Part shown: positions 49,907-60,710 of the stretch, piece by piece
How the letters are laid out: each line of letters begins with the position of its first letter
How positions within the stretch are numbered: the first letter of the stretch is position 1
Origin: Microbispora sp. H13382
Lineage (GTDB): Bacteria > Actinomycetota > Actinomycetes > Streptosporangiales > Streptosporangiaceae
Reading direction: 5' to 3'
DNA: 64,000 nt
NCBI RefSeq assembly: GCF_014161445.1
Contig: NZ_JABBXA010000025.1
Coordinates: 1-64,000, forward strand
Program-made: the position numbers and the translations under genes
Notes under the pieces: generated by a model
Told to the model about the DNA's origin: nothing
Seen by the model: the letters and a program-made list of their open reading frames with translations, nothing else
Database searches by the model: none

Positions 49907-51588
49907 CGCGATCTCTCCAATGCGTCCAGCACCGTGTCCCGCCGGGCCGCGATCTCCTCCTCCGGGGCCTCCTTGGCCCGGAGGATCGGGGAGAAGTCCT
50001 GCTGCTCGATCCATGCGACCGGCACCTGGTTCTCCACAAGGGTCTGGCAGCGGTCGACGACCGCGAGAAGCGCGTCGGCGATCAGGGTCGTGCGCTCCGG
50101 CCGGCAGAAGGAGTCACGAGGGCTGAGCGCGCTCTGCTGCAGGAAGCCTTCCCGGATGAGGCGTCCGGCGAGCAGGACGATGCGTTCGTGGGCCGGGAGC
50201 GTTCCGGCTCCGAGCAGCTCGGCCAGTGCGGTCAGGCGGTCGGCCTCGGCGAGGAGGCCGCTCACCCGGCCACGCCGCTGGGCGGCGCCGGGGACCGCGG
50301 CCGTCATCGCGCCCGCGTCGCGGGCGAAGGAGCCTGCCCAGGACACCGCCGGGTAGTGGCGCGCGTAGGCGAGGTCGCGGTCGAGCGTCCACAGGGAGCG
50401 GACGAACCGCTGGGTGTGCGCGGTGACCGGTTCCGTCATGTCCCCTCCGGGCGGGGAGACCGCGCCGATGATGGTGACCGACCCCGTGGCGCCGCCGAGC
50501 GTGGTCACCCGTCCCGCCCGTTCGTAGAAGGCCGCGAGCGCGGACGCGAGATCGGCGGGGTAGCCCTCCTCGGCGGGGAGCGCGCCGCTGCGGGAGCCGA
50601 GTTCCCGCAGGGCCTCCGCCCATCGGGAGGTCGAGTCCGCGATGACCACGGTGTCGTAGCCCATGTCGCGGAAGTGTTCGGCCACCGTGACGCCGGTGTA
50701 GATACTGGCCTCGCGGGCCATCATCGGCATGTTCGAGGTGTTCGCGATCACGACGGTCCGGTCCGCCAGCCGGCCGCCGGTCCGCGGGTCGGTGAGCCGG
50801 CCCAGTTCGGCGACGACGTCGGCCATCTCGTTTCCGCGCTCCCCGCAGCCGACGTAGACGACCACGTCGGCGTCGCACCACTTCGCGATCTGCTGCAGCA
50901 GTACGGTCTTGCCGGTGCCGAAGCCGCCGGGAACGGCGACCGTGCCACCCCGGGACACCGGCAGCAGCAGGTCGATGACCCGCTGCCCGGTGGTCAAGGG
51001 GACCGGCTCCTCATGGCGGACGTCGTACGGCAGGGCCCGCCGCACCGGCTGTTCGCGTCCGAGGGTCACCTGAACGCCGCCGACGACCGCGACCGGGTCC
51101 CCGGAGGGGCAGGGGCCCGGCTCCCGGATCCGCGACACCGCACCACCGGGCGAGAGCACCAGGTAGGGCGGCGACGATCCGCTGTCGACGCTTCCGATCG
51201 GTGTCCCGCGCGCCACCGTCCGGCCCTCCTCGACCAGCGGCCTGAACGGCCAGGAGCGCCCAGCGCGGGCGGCGCGGGCGGGCGGCGGGGCGGCGGGGTC
51301 CAGCCACATGCCCGCCCCGCCGAGCGGGCGGAGCAGTCCGTCGAACACCCCGCCGAGCAGGTGCGGGCCCAGTCGCGCCGACAGGGGCGAGCCCCCGCGG
51401 CGGGCGGGGTCGCCGGGGGCCAGCCCGCCCGTGTACTCGTACGCCTGGATTGTGGCGCGGTCCCCGCGCAGGGCGATGATCTCGCCGGGCAGGCGGTGGG
51501 GTCCGAGGGCGACCAGTTCGAACATCGCCGCTCCGGTCAGGCCCTCGACCTCGACAAGCGGGCCGTTGACCCGCGTCACGGTGCCCAC
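49903..51588 (-). CDS. atpA: V/A-type ATPase catalytic subunit A (561 aa)
   Basis: Catalytic subunit. It has the V-type N-terminal insert region (residues ~110-190), Walker A PGGFGTGKTVLLQQIAKW (~228-245), VVYVGCGERGNEMADVVAEL with the catalytic-glutamate region, TVVIADSTSRWAEALRELGS (Walker B) and AVSPPGGDMTEPVTAHTQRF. The GTG at 51588 overlaps the end of the E gene by 13 bp. The V-type insert distinguishes it from F-type beta. Confidence 0.95.
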   Translation of the reverse strand: MGTVTRVNGPLVEVEGLTGAAMFELVALGPHRLPGEIIALRGDRATIQAYEYTGGLAPGDPARRGGSPLSARLGPHLLGGVFDGLLRPLGGAGMWLDPAAPPPARAARAGRSWPFRPLVEEGRTVARGTPIGSVDSGSSPPYLVLSPGGAVSRIREPGPCPSGDPVAVVGGVQVTLGREQPVRRALPYDVRHEEPVPLTTGQRVIDLLLPVSRGGTVAVPGGFGTGKTVLLQQIAKWCDADVVVYVGCGERGNEMADVVAELGRLTDPRTGGRLADRTVVIANTSNMPMMAREASIYTGVTVAEHFRDMGYDTVVIADSTSRWAEALRELGSRSGALPAEEGYPADLASALAAFYERAGRVTTLGGATGSVTIIGAVSPPGGDMTEPVTAHTQRFVRSLWTLDRDLAYARHYPAVSWAGSFARDAGAMTAAVPGAAQRRGRVSGLLAEADRLTALAELLGAGTLPAHERIVLLAGRLIREGFLQQSALSPRDSFCRPERTTLIADALLAVVDRCQTLVENQVPVAWIEQQDFSPILRAKEAPEEEIAARRDTVLDALERSR

Positions 51589-52088
51589 AAGCGTTCCACC
51601 TCCGCTCCGAGGGCATCGACGGCCCGGTTGGCCAGCGCCTCCAGCGAGCAGTCGACGCGACGGCCCCGCCCCTCCGCCACGACGCCGCCGTCGGGGTGCT
51701 CGCGCACCACCAGGTCGTCGCCGCCCGCCTCGCGGGCCAGTTCGCCCAGGCGTTTGACGAGCCGCGGGTAGCAGGGGTCGTCGCGGAGCGCCTGTACGGC
51801 CACGCCCGCCCGCCTGCGCAGTTCCTCCAGTGCCTCCCGCCGGGCGGCCAGCTCCATGCCGCGGGCCTGTCGCGCGCTTCGTGCGCGCACGGCGGCCGAG
51901 TACGCCTCCGCTTCCGCCTCCCCCTGCTCCCGGGCGGCGGCGACGATCTCGCGAGCCTGCCGTCGCGCGTCCTCGATCGTCTGGGCGGCGTCGCGCTCGG
52001 CCGCACGGATGACGGCGTCCGCGTCCAGCCGTGCCTGCCGCAGGAGGGCTTCGGCCACCGGCGCCAGCACGTCCCGCATCGCGATCAA
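51576..52088 (-). CDS. atpE: V/A-type ATPase subunit E, peripheral stalk (170 aa)
   Basis: The N-terminal half is a long charged coiled coil (EALLRQARLDADAVIRAAER, ARRQAREIVAAAREQGEAEA), and the C-terminal half is the globular domain that binds the head. The TTG at 52088 overlaps the F stop (TTGA); an ATG three codons later (52079) is an equally possible start. Position between F and A in the operon supports the assignment. Confidence 0.82.
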   Translation of the reverse strand: MIAMRDVLAPVAEALLRQARLDADAVIRAAERDAAQTIEDARRQAREIVAAAREQGEAEAEAYSAAVRARSARQARGMELAARREALEELRRRAGVAVQALRDDPCYPRLVKRLGELAREAGGDDLVVREHPDGGVVAEGRGRRVDCSLEALANRAVDALGAEVERLWAP

Positions 52089-52312
52089 TCCGGCATCACC
52101 ACCGTCAGCGGCCCGCCGGTCGCCGCACCGGCGACCGCGTCACCGAGGGCCTCGGCCGCCCGAGGGGTGAGGATCACCACGGCCACGTGGGTTTCCAGGG
52201 TTCGCCATGCCTCACGCACCGCCTCGGCGTCCTCGGCGGGGCGGACCAGGGCGCCCGCGAGGCCGAAAGCGGCCACGCGGACGGTCTCCCCGATGACTGC
52301 CACGGTCCCCAT
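52085..52312 (-). CDS. atpF: V/A-type ATPase subunit F (75 aa)
   Basis: Small Rossmann-like regulatory subunit of the central stalk. It starts MGTVAVIGETVRVAAFGLAG (the family's VIGD-F-GF-L-AG pattern), continues WRTLETHVAVVILTPRAAEA and stops after PLTVVMPD. At 75 aa it is shorter than the ~100 aa norm and lacks the C-terminal helix that inserts into D. Confidence 0.82.
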   Translation of the reverse strand: MGTVAVIGETVRVAAFGLAGALVRPAEDAEAVREAWRTLETHVAVVILTPRAAEALGDAVAGAATGGPLTVVMPD

Positions 52313-52318
52313 GCCCGG

Positions 52319-53929
<1,611 letters not shown>

Positions 53930-53943
<14 letters not shown>

Positions 53944-54844
53944 CGGCGGCGCCTCCCCTGGCGGCCAGCTCCAGCGCGGCCCGCGCCCTGCGGGCGTCCG
54001 CGGCCAGCACGGCGACGGCCCCCACAACGGGGCCCGCCGAGAAACCGGATCCCGTCAGCAGAGCACGGCCGTCTTCCTCCACGCGCTTCCACCAGCGCCG
54101 TTCGGCCTCCCACAACCGGCTGGGGTCCTCGATGTCGAGCAGCGCCCACCGGGCGGCCGAGGGAAGGCGTCCGGTCATCTCCGTGATGGACATCGCCGCC
54201 ACGGCGTCCGGGCCGAGGAGGGCCCGGCAGCGATCGCGTGCTCCGGCAGAAGGCTCACGACGCTCCGCATGCCGTTCACGGGCGACCAGCAACGCCGCCG
54301 CGCCCATGACCCAGCCTCGCGTGGCGGGAGGAAGGACGTCGGCGAGCCGCTCCGCCCAGGCCAGGCGCATGCCCAACTGGATCTCGTGACGGGTGGAACC
54401 GCCGGGATCGCCCCACGGGGAGGTGGCCAGCGTCGCCCGGATGTCGGTGAGTGACCCGCACCGCCGCAACCGAGGCCACGCCGTGCCCAGCGAACCGAGG
54501 ACGAACTCGGGCTCGGCGGGCCGTCCGGTCAGGCGGCACATCAGCTCGTCCACGTTGGCGATCTCGAACCACCGGGCCAGGACGCGCGTCATCTGCCCGC
54601 CCTCCCGCGGCAGCCAGCCGGCGAGGACGCGCAGATGCCACGCGAGTGTGGCGAGGACGGCCCGCTGGGCGTCGGGCAGGCTCTGATCGGGCCGCACATC
54701 GTGCCCGTAGGAGGTGCGTGCGAGCATGGCCACCGCCTCGGCGGCGGAGCCGCAGGCGGCGAGCCGACGGGCCCGCCGGAGCCCGAGGCCGCGACGCACC
54801 AGCGCTCTCGCCCGGGTGGAGCCGGAGACCCAGGAAGCGGTCAT
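53930..54844 (-). CDS. atpC: V/A-type ATPase subunit C/d-like (304 aa)
   Basis: The socket subunit that couples the rotor ring to the stalk (AC39 family). The protein is helical; the only strong family motif is FEIANVDELMCRLTGR (typical: E.DI.NI...LR), followed by FVLGSLGTAWPRLRRCGSLT. Similarity is low, so the call rests on that motif, length and operon position. The ATG overlaps the stop of the upstream gene (ATGA). Confidence 0.72.
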
Positions 54845-55275
54845 GGCACATCACGGGCCAGGGACCGCACCTCCGCGACAACCCGGGCGACCATCTCCGG
54901 CATGCGGGCGGCGGCACGCCGGCGGATCACGCCGGCAGAGCCCGTGGCGTCTCGCAGGAGAGCATCGCTCTCCTGCTCCGATGTCCGACGAGCGGCCGAG
55001 GCGGCCTCCGCCCGCGCCGCCTCCGCCTCCAGCCGCGCCGCTGACAGGACGGCGGCAGCCTGGGCACGTGCGCGAGTTCGCGTCTCCTCCGCGCTGGACC
55101 GTGCACGGAGCCGCTCATGAGCGCACCTCGCCCATGTCTCCTCGAGGGCGGAGAAGACCGCCTCGAGTTCGGCGGCCTGGTCGACCGCGTAGTCGGCCGG
55201 AACGCCGGCGGGCGCCGCGGCACCGGGTACACCCGCTGGGCGGAACCGCTGGAGGAAGTCACGCAACCGAGCCAT
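54841..55275 (-). CDS. V/A-type ATPase peripheral-stalk coiled-coil subunit (G/H-like), 144 aa
   Basis: First gene of the operon. After ~30 flexible residues the protein is one long Ala/Arg/Glu-rich coiled coil (DQAAELEAVFSALEETWARC, ARAQAAAVLSAARLEAEAAR, EQESDALLRDATGSAGVIRR), the normal look of the stator subunit that pairs with E. Coiled-coil proteins cannot be placed by sequence alone; the call depends on context. The upstream intergenic region is shared with the divergent Pat-type gene. Confidence 0.7.
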   Translation of the reverse strand: MARLRDFLQRFRPAGVPGAAAPAGVPADYAVDQAAELEAVFSALEETWARCAHERLRARSSAEETRTRARAQAAAVLSAARLEAEAARAEAASAARRTSEQESDALLRDATGSAGVIRRRAAARMPEMVARVVAEVRSLARDVP

Positions 55276-55501
55276 TGTTCACCTCCACCTGCTTGGGGTG
55301 ATGCCCCCGCAGGGGTCGCACCTTGCAGATCGGCGGACGCGAACTCGGTGACAGCGCTCGGCCTGCCGACGCCGCAGCGTGAGACGGCCGTCGTACCGGG
55401 AGGGGTGCTGACCGGCCAGGGCGAGGTGCCGCTTCCGGGCCACGGTGCCCACGCCGGCCGGCATCCGCGCGTAAACGATGGCGGGGGGCGGCATCCGGCT
55501 C

Positions 55502-55515
55502 GGGACCAGGGTCCC
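55502..55515. promoter_or_regulatory. DosR/DevR-like box (GGGAC-CAGG-GTCCC)
   Basis: All ten arm positions match the GGGAC-N4-GTCCC core. It lies 59 bp upstream of the Pat-type gene and 227 bp upstream of the V-type ATPase operon, in the divergent 298-bp gap, which contains no gene. Confidence 0.5.
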
Positions 55516-55573
55516 TGCCGAGAGGGGGAGGAGGCCCCTGGAGGTGTGCCCGGCGGTGGCCGACGCTGGGAGC

Positions 55574-58231
55574 ATGGCTCGAACCGTTGCCGAGGCATGT
55601 GACGTCCTCCTGCGTGACGGCGGGGTGGCGCACATCCGCCCGTTGTGCCCATCTGACCGGGAAGCCCTGCACGCACTGATCACCAGATCCTCCCCGCACT
55701 CGGCGTACCTGAGGTTCTTCACCGGTGGCACCACCTCGGCCCACGTGTACATGGACCGGATCACCGGCCCGCGATACCCCGGCCACGCCCTGGTCGCCCT
55801 GATCCGCGGCCTGATGGTCGGCGTGGCCGAATACATCCCCCGCCCGGACAGGCCGGAGGCCGAGGTGGGGATCTTGCTGGACGACCTGGTGCACGGCCAA
55901 GGGCTCGGCACGCTGCTGCTCGAGCACATCGCGCTGGACGCGGCGGACGCGGGTATCGAGGACCTGGTCGCCACCGTCCTGCCCGAGAACCGGGCGATGC
56001 TGCGCGTCCTGAACGATCTCGGTCTGCCGGTGAAGAAGCAGTACGAGCAGGGGCAGGTGGAGATCCGCATCGCCACCCGGCCCACCGACAGCCTGGTGGC
56101 CGAGATCGAGGCCCGGGCGCACGAGGCGGAGCGCAGCTCCCTCGCGCACGTGTTCACCCCATGCTCGGTGGCCGTGATCGGGGCCAGCCGTGATCCGGCG
56201 CGCGTGGGGCACCGCGTGCTGCGCAACCTGGTCGACGGAGGCTTCCTCGGGCCGATCTACCCCGTCAATCCCCGGGCCGTCGAGGTGTGCGGCCTGGCCG
56301 CCTATCCCGGCCTCGCCTCGCTGCCCGGGCCGGCGGAACTGGCCGTGGTCGCCGTCCCGGCCTCCGCCGTGCTCGGCGTCGCCCGCGAGTGCGCCCGCCA
56401 CCAGGTGCGCGCCCTGGTCGTCCTCACCGCCGGCTTCGCCGAGGCCGGGGGCCGCGAGGCGGAACGCGAACTGCTGCGCGTCTGCCGCGAGGCGGGCATG
56501 CGGCTGATCGGCCCCAACTGCCTCGGCGTCGTGAACACGGCGGCCCGCCTGCACGCCGGTTTCCTGCCCGGACGTCCTCCCGCGGGGCCACTGGGACTGA
56601 TGTCGCAGTCGGGCGCGGTCGCGGCCGCTTTGATCGAACGCGCCGGGCTACTCGGCCTCGGCGTCTCCTCCTTCGCCTCCGTCGGGAACAAGGCGGATGT
56701 CAGCGGCAACGACCTGCTCGAATACTGGGAAGACGATCCGGCCACCCGCGTCATCGCCCTGTATCTCGAATCCTTCGGCAACCCGCGCAGGTTCGGCCGG
56801 ATCGCCCGCAGGATCAGCGCCCGTAAACCGATCGTCGTCGTGAAGAGCGGACGCAGCGCCTCGGGGAGCCGGGCAGTCCGCTCGCACACCGCCGCCGCGG
56901 CGACCCCCGACGTCGCCGTGGACACGCTGCTACGCGCATGCGGCGCGATCAGGGAGGACAGCGTCCAGGACCTGCTCGACACCGCCCGGCTGCTGGCCTT
57001 CCAGCCGCTGCCGGACGGCCCCCGGGTGGCGATCGTGGGCAACTCCGGCGGCCCGCAGGCGCTGACCGCGGATGCCTGCGAGCGGCTCGGCCTGGTCGTG
57101 CCGGACCTGCGCCCCGCCACCGCCGAGGCGCTTCGCGCCCGTCTTCGCCCGGCCGCGGCCGTCGGCAACCCCGTCGATCTCACCGCCGAGGCCGACGCCG
57201 CCGACTTCGCCTTCACGATCGCGACCGTCCTCGCCGACCCGGGCGTCGACGCTGTCCTGATCGTCTACACCCCGCCGTTCGGCTCGGGCCTGGAGGAGAC
57301 CAGGGAAGCGATCGCGGCCACCACCACGGACGCGGCGAAGCCCGTACTCGCCTGCCTGGCCGGGCACGACGAGCTCATCGACGGGAGGGTGCCCGCGTAC
57401 GCCTTCCCCGAGCAGGCCGTGCACGCTCTCGCCCAGGCGGCCGGGTACGCCGCCCGGCGCGTCCGGCCGGTGACCTCACCGGAGGAACCACCGGGAATCG
57501 ATCTGCCGCTCGCCCGCCGCGTCGTCGCCGCGGACCTGTCCGCCCATCCCGAGGGACGCTGGCTGGACGAACACACCGCAGCCCGCCTGCTGTCGGCCTA
57601 CGGCGTCCACGTCGCCGAATCCGTCGCCGTCAACGGGCCCGAGAGCGCCGCCGAGGCCACCGCGCTCACCGGACTGCCCGCCGTGCTCAAGGCGACCGGC
57701 CCCCGGCTCGTCCACAAGTCCGAGGTCGGCGGCGTCCGGCTCGATTTGCAGACCCCCGAGCAGGTCCGGCAGGCATACCGGGAGATGTCCGCCCGCCTCG
57801 GCCCCGCCATGCAGGGGGCGATCGTCCAGGCCATGGCCGCCGAGGGCACCGAGATGATCATCGGAGGCGTCGCGCACGAGACGTTCGGGCCACTGATCAT
57901 GGCAGGGCTCGGCGGGGTGGCCACAGAGCTGCTCGCCGACCGCGCCTTCCGCGTGCCGCCGATCGACCGAGCGGAGGCCGGGAGAATGATCGGCGAGCTG
58001 CGCTGCGCGCCGCTCCTGCACGGCTACCGGGGCCGCCCGGAAGCCGACGTCCGCGCGTTGGAGGACCAGATCGTCCGCGTCGGCCGCCTCATGGACGACC
58101 AGCCCGACATCGCCGAGCTCGACCTCAACCCCGTCATCGTGACGCCAGGCGGAGTGGTGGCCGTGGACGTGCGCGTGCGACTCGCGCCCGCCCCGCCTCT
58201 CCCCTCACCCTTCCGGCGCCGTCTCCGCTGA
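55574..58231 (+). CDS. Protein acetyltransferase of Pat type: GNAT fused to ADP-forming acyl-CoA synthetase-like domain (885 aa)
   Basis: Residues ~15-175 are a GNAT domain (HIRPLCPSDREALHALITRS, acetyl-CoA loop LVHGQGLGTLLLEHIALDAA, ATVLPENRAMLRVLNDLGLP). Residues ~185-640 are the CoA-binding and ligase domains (VAVIGASRDPARVGHRVLRN, LGLMSQSGAVAAALIERAGL, and SHTAAAA at the NDP-synthetase histidine position). Residues ~655-870 are ATP-grasp (GLPAVLKATGPRLVHKSEVG). The N-terminal GNAT order is that of Streptomyces PatA; Salmonella Pat has it C-terminal. Known targets of such enzymes are acetyl-CoA synthetases. A DosR-like box precedes it. Confidence 0.9.
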   Translation: MARTVAEACDVLLRDGGVAHIRPLCPSDREALHALITRSSPHSAYLRFFTGGTTSAHVYMDRITGPRYPGHALVALIRGLMVGVAEYIPRPDRPEAEVGILLDDLVHGQGLGTLLLEHIALDAADAGIEDLVATVLPENRAMLRVLNDLGLPVKKQYEQGQVEIRIATRPTDSLVAEIEARAHEAERSSLAHVFTPCSVAVIGASRDPARVGHRVLRNLVDGGFLGPIYPVNPRAVEVCGLAAYPGLASLPGPAELAVVAVPASAVLGVARECARHQVRALVVLTAGFAEAGGREAERELLRVCREAGMRLIGPNCLGVVNTAARLHAGFLPGRPPAGPLGLMSQSGAVAAALIERAGLLGLGVSSFASVGNKADVSGNDLLEYWEDDPATRVIALYLESFGNPRRFGRIARRISARKPIVVVKSGRSASGSRAVRSHTAAAATPDVAVDTLLRACGAIREDSVQDLLDTARLLAFQPLPDGPRVAIVGNSGGPQALTADACERLGLVVPDLRPATAEALRARLRPAAAVGNPVDLTAEADAADFAFTIATVLADPGVDAVLIVYTPPFGSGLEETREAIAATTTDAAKPVLACLAGHDELIDGRVPAYAFPEQAVHALAQAAGYAARRVRPVTSPEEPPGIDLPLARRVVAADLSAHPEGRWLDEHTAARLLSAYGVHVAESVAVNGPESAAEATALTGLPAVLKATGPRLVHKSEVGGVRLDLQTPEQVRQAYREMSARLGPAMQGAIVQAMAAEGTEMIIGGVAHETFGPLIMAGLGGVATELLADRAFRVPPIDRAEAGRMIGELRCAPLLHGYRGRPEADVRALEDQIVRVGRLMDDQPDIAELDLNPVIVTPGGVVAVDVRVRLAPAPPLPSPFRRRLR

Positions 58232-58333
58232 CGCGCATCCGGGAGACACCTGCGCTTTCACAGCGGTGGCTGAGACGGTGCGCGCGTGGGTCCGCCGGAC
58301 CGGCGTCATCGCCGCATCGAGGGCCCGGCAGCA

Positions 58334-58954
58334 TCACGACTCTGCTGCGCCTCGCCGCCGCCGGCGCACGACCAGGGTCCCCGCGGCTACCGCCACCGCC
58401 AAGACGGCGACGACCAGTGCGGCGGTCCACCCGCCACCTGACGACGAGGAGGCGGCCGCCGACGTGCCGGCCGCCGGGGACGACGGCGCGGCCCCAGCGG
58501 GGGTCGCCACCCCGGCGGATGACGGGCCGGCAGCCGGACTCGCGGTCGTCGGCGTCGCCGAGGGTACGGGCGCGGGAGCTTTCAGGGTGAAGTGAAGCTC
58601 CCCACTGACGGGATGACCGTCGGAGGACACCACGCGGAAGGCGATCGCATAACGGCCGTTGGGCAGATCGGCGGTCAGTGGCTGGGTGACGACGGGCCCT
58701 TTGGTGCCCGGCTTGCCATTGGCGACCTTCTGCCCGCCCGGGCCGGTCACCACGATGGTGACGAACTGGCGATTGATGCTCTCGGTGAAGACCAGCTCGA
58801 CGTGGGAGGGCGCCTTTTCCACCGTCGCGCCGTCCTTGGGCGTCGACGACTTCAGCTCCGTGTGCGCGGCCGCGGGACCCGTCACTCCGGCGATCACGGT
58901 GGTCACGACAGCGGCGGCTGCGAACAGGCGGATGACGATGTGCGCGTATCTCAC
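58334..58954 (-). CDS. CopC-domain secreted, membrane-anchored protein (206 aa)
   Basis: Signal peptide (IRLFAAAAVVTTVIAGVTG, cleavage before AAAHTELKSS), then a CopC beta-barrel (HTELKSSTPKDGATVEKAPS, VELVFTESINRQFVTIVVTG, YAIAFRVVSSDGHPVSGELH). The first mature His and the late DGHP His are the Cu(II) ligands of CopC. A Pro/Ala linker and one C-terminal TM with an Arg tail anchor it outside the cell. It is a single gene divergent from the next CopC-like gene. No CopD domain is fused. Confidence 0.9.
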   Translation of the reverse strand: MRYAHIVIRLFAAAAVVTTVIAGVTGPAAAHTELKSSTPKDGATVEKAPSHVELVFTESINRQFVTIVVTGPGGQKVANGKPGTKGPVVTQPLTADLPNGRYAIAFRVVSSDGHPVSGELHFTLKAPAPVPSATPTTASPAAGPSSAGVATPAGAAPSSPAAGTSAAASSSSGGGWTAALVVAVLAVAVAAGTLVVRRRRRGAAES

Positions 58955-59238
58955 GGCTTGCCCTTCCAGAGAAGAGGAGAACGCCTAAGGCTATCCGCGC
59001 TGATCGTCCCCTCCCCCTGAGCACCGCCGTAGTGCCTTCGGGGCGCTTCACCGGGCACGTCCACCGCTGAGTCCGGGGCCGAACACCGCGGTTCCGTCGT
59101 CCGATCCAGCTCCACTTCTGTTGCAACCGCATCGAGTTCTGTTCATTCGTGGCAAAAGTCGTTAACCTCGACGCAATCGGTCTCACCGGTCCGAGCCGCA
59201 TCTCCCCATCCAGGGGCCGTACCTCGTGGAGGGCAGAA
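58955..59238. other. Divergent intergenic region between the two CopC-type genes (284 bp)
   Basis: No gene is seen. The part from 59118 to 59165 is AT-richer than the surroundings (e.g. TTCTGTTCATTCGTGGCAAAA), as expected for a promoter of the plus-strand gene. I find no convincing CsoR- or CueR-type operator by eye. Confidence 0.4.
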
Positions 59239-60174
59239 GTGACGATGGCGCGCTGGCTGGGCCGGTTGCTTCTGCTGATCGTCGCCGGCGTGCTGGCGAC
59301 GACCGCCCTGGCGGCGCCCGCCTCCGCCCACGGCCAGCTCGCGATGTCGACACCGGTCAAGGACAGTACGGTGCGCGAGCCGATGGAGTCCCTCGCGCTC
59401 TACTTCACCGAGGCGCCCGCCCCGAACGCGTACTTCGCGGTCACCGCCCCCAGTGGCGCCCGCGTCGACCGGCCCTGGACGCACGGCCGGCCCGAACGGC
59501 TCGACGAGCCGGTTCAGGAGTACAACCTCGTCAACGGGACGTGGGAACCGGTGGTGTACAACACCGGATACCCGGCAGAGATCCCGGTCGCCTACTGGCC
59601 GGAGCGGGGCAAGTACGTCGTCCGCTACCTGTCCATCGCCTCCGACGGGGAGCCGGTGCAAGGAGAACTGCGGTTCACCTACAACGGCAGGACCTCAGGG
59701 CCGCCCAAGGGCTGGCAGGCCCCGGACAACGAGCCCGACCCCAGCCTGCTCGACTCGCACGAGCCCGGGAGCGGCACCCAGGCCCCGATGCCGGAGACCG
59801 GCGGCAGCCCGGCGGCGCTGGGCCCCGCGGCGCCCCAGGCCGGCGCCGGCCCGGCCGCGGTTACGGGGACCGGCGCCAGCCCGGCCGCGGTTCCCGAAAC
59901 CGGCGGCGGTCAGGACTCCGTGCCCGAAACCGGCGCGGCCGGCACCGCCGCCCGGACAGCGCAGCCGGCCGACTCCGGCACCGGGCTGTCGGTATGGCTG
60001 GTGCCCTCGGTCCTCGTCGTGGGAGCGGGCGTCCTGGTGGTGCGGGCGGCGCGGCGGCCCGCGCCCGCCACCCCGGCGGCCCGGCGGTCGTCCGGCCGCC
60101 CAGCGGCCGGGAAACCCCCACGGGCCCCGGCGTCACGTACTCCCCAGCGTCCCAAATCCACCAGGCGACGCTGA
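59239..60174 (+). CDS. CopC-like secreted, membrane-anchored protein (311 aa)
   Basis: The GTG at 59239 follows GGAGGG by five bases; the ATG at 59245 is an alternative. A signal peptide (WLGRLLLLIVAGVLATTALA, cleavage before SAHGQLAM) leads to a CopC-like domain (HGQLAMSTPVKDSTVREPME, VVRYLSIASDGEPVQGELRF). The late His of CopC is replaced (DGEP instead of DGHP), so metal binding may differ. A long Pro/Ala/Gly linker, one TM helix (WLVPSVLVVGAGVLVVRAA) and a basic tail follow. The cupredoxin-like lipoprotein gene starts 31 bp downstream. Confidence 0.82.
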   Translation: MTMARWLGRLLLLIVAGVLATTALAAPASAHGQLAMSTPVKDSTVREPMESLALYFTEAPAPNAYFAVTAPSGARVDRPWTHGRPERLDEPVQEYNLVNGTWEPVVYNTGYPAEIPVAYWPERGKYVVRYLSIASDGEPVQGELRFTYNGRTSGPPKGWQAPDNEPDPSLLDSHEPGSGTQAPMPETGGSPAALGPAAPQAGAGPAAVTGTGASPAAVPETGGGQDSVPETGAAGTAARTAQPADSGTGLSVWLVPSVLVVGAGVLVVRAARRPAPATPAARRSSGRPAAGKPPRAPASRTPQRPKSTRRR

Positions 60175-60205
60175 CTCGTCCCACCCCTCAGGAAGAAGAC
60201 CCCCC

Positions 60206-60700
60206 ATGACGATCGCCCCTGCGCGCCTGCGCCCACTGCTCGCCGCGCTCCCGCTCGGCGTGGCCCTGGTGATGGCCACGGCGGCCTGTGGCGGCTCGGA
60301 TTCCGCCGCCCCCGCCCAGTCGGCCGCTCCGGTGTCCACCGAGTCGGCTGCCCCGGCTCCTGCCGAGTCGGCTCCCGCGGCCCCCAGCGAGCCGGCCGCC
60401 GCCGCCTCCACCGACTCGGCCGACTCCGCCGACTCGGCGGTGAAGGAGATCACCGTCGCTGTCGCCGGTCGCAAGGTCACGCCGCCGCCCGGACGGATCG
60501 AGGTGACCAAGGGCCAGACGGTGCGGATCACGATCACCAGCGACGCCGCCGACGAGGCACACCTGCACGGGTACGACAAGGAGGCAAGCCTGAAGCCCGG
60601 CACCCCCGCGAGCATCGAGTTCGTCGCCGACGAGACCGGGTTGTTCGAGATGGAAACCCACGAGTCGGGACTGCAACTGTTCCAGCTCGTCGTCCGTTAG
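60206..60700 (+). CDS. Lipoprotein with cupredoxin-like domain (164 aa)
   Basis: A lipobox (LVMATAAC, Cys ~28) follows the signal peptide, then a long Ala/Ser/Pro/Glu spacer to residue ~80. The C-terminal ~85 residues are a cupredoxin-type barrel: VTPPPGRIEVTKGQTVRITI, TSDAADEAHLHGYDKEASLK, FVADETGLFEMETHESGLQL. His residues in AHLHGY and THES with Met in FEMETH could form a copper site. It lies between a CopC-like gene and a polytopic membrane protein, 10 bp from the latter, so extracellular copper transfer is likely. Confidence 0.82.
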   Translation: MTIAPARLRPLLAALPLGVALVMATAACGGSDSAAPAQSAAPVSTESAAPAPAESAPAAPSEPAAAASTDSADSADSAVKEITVAVAGRKVTPPPGRIEVTKGQTVRITITSDAADEAHLHGYDKEASLKPGTPASIEFVADETGLFEMETHESGLQLFQLVVR

Positions 60701-60710
60701 GGCCGCCGGG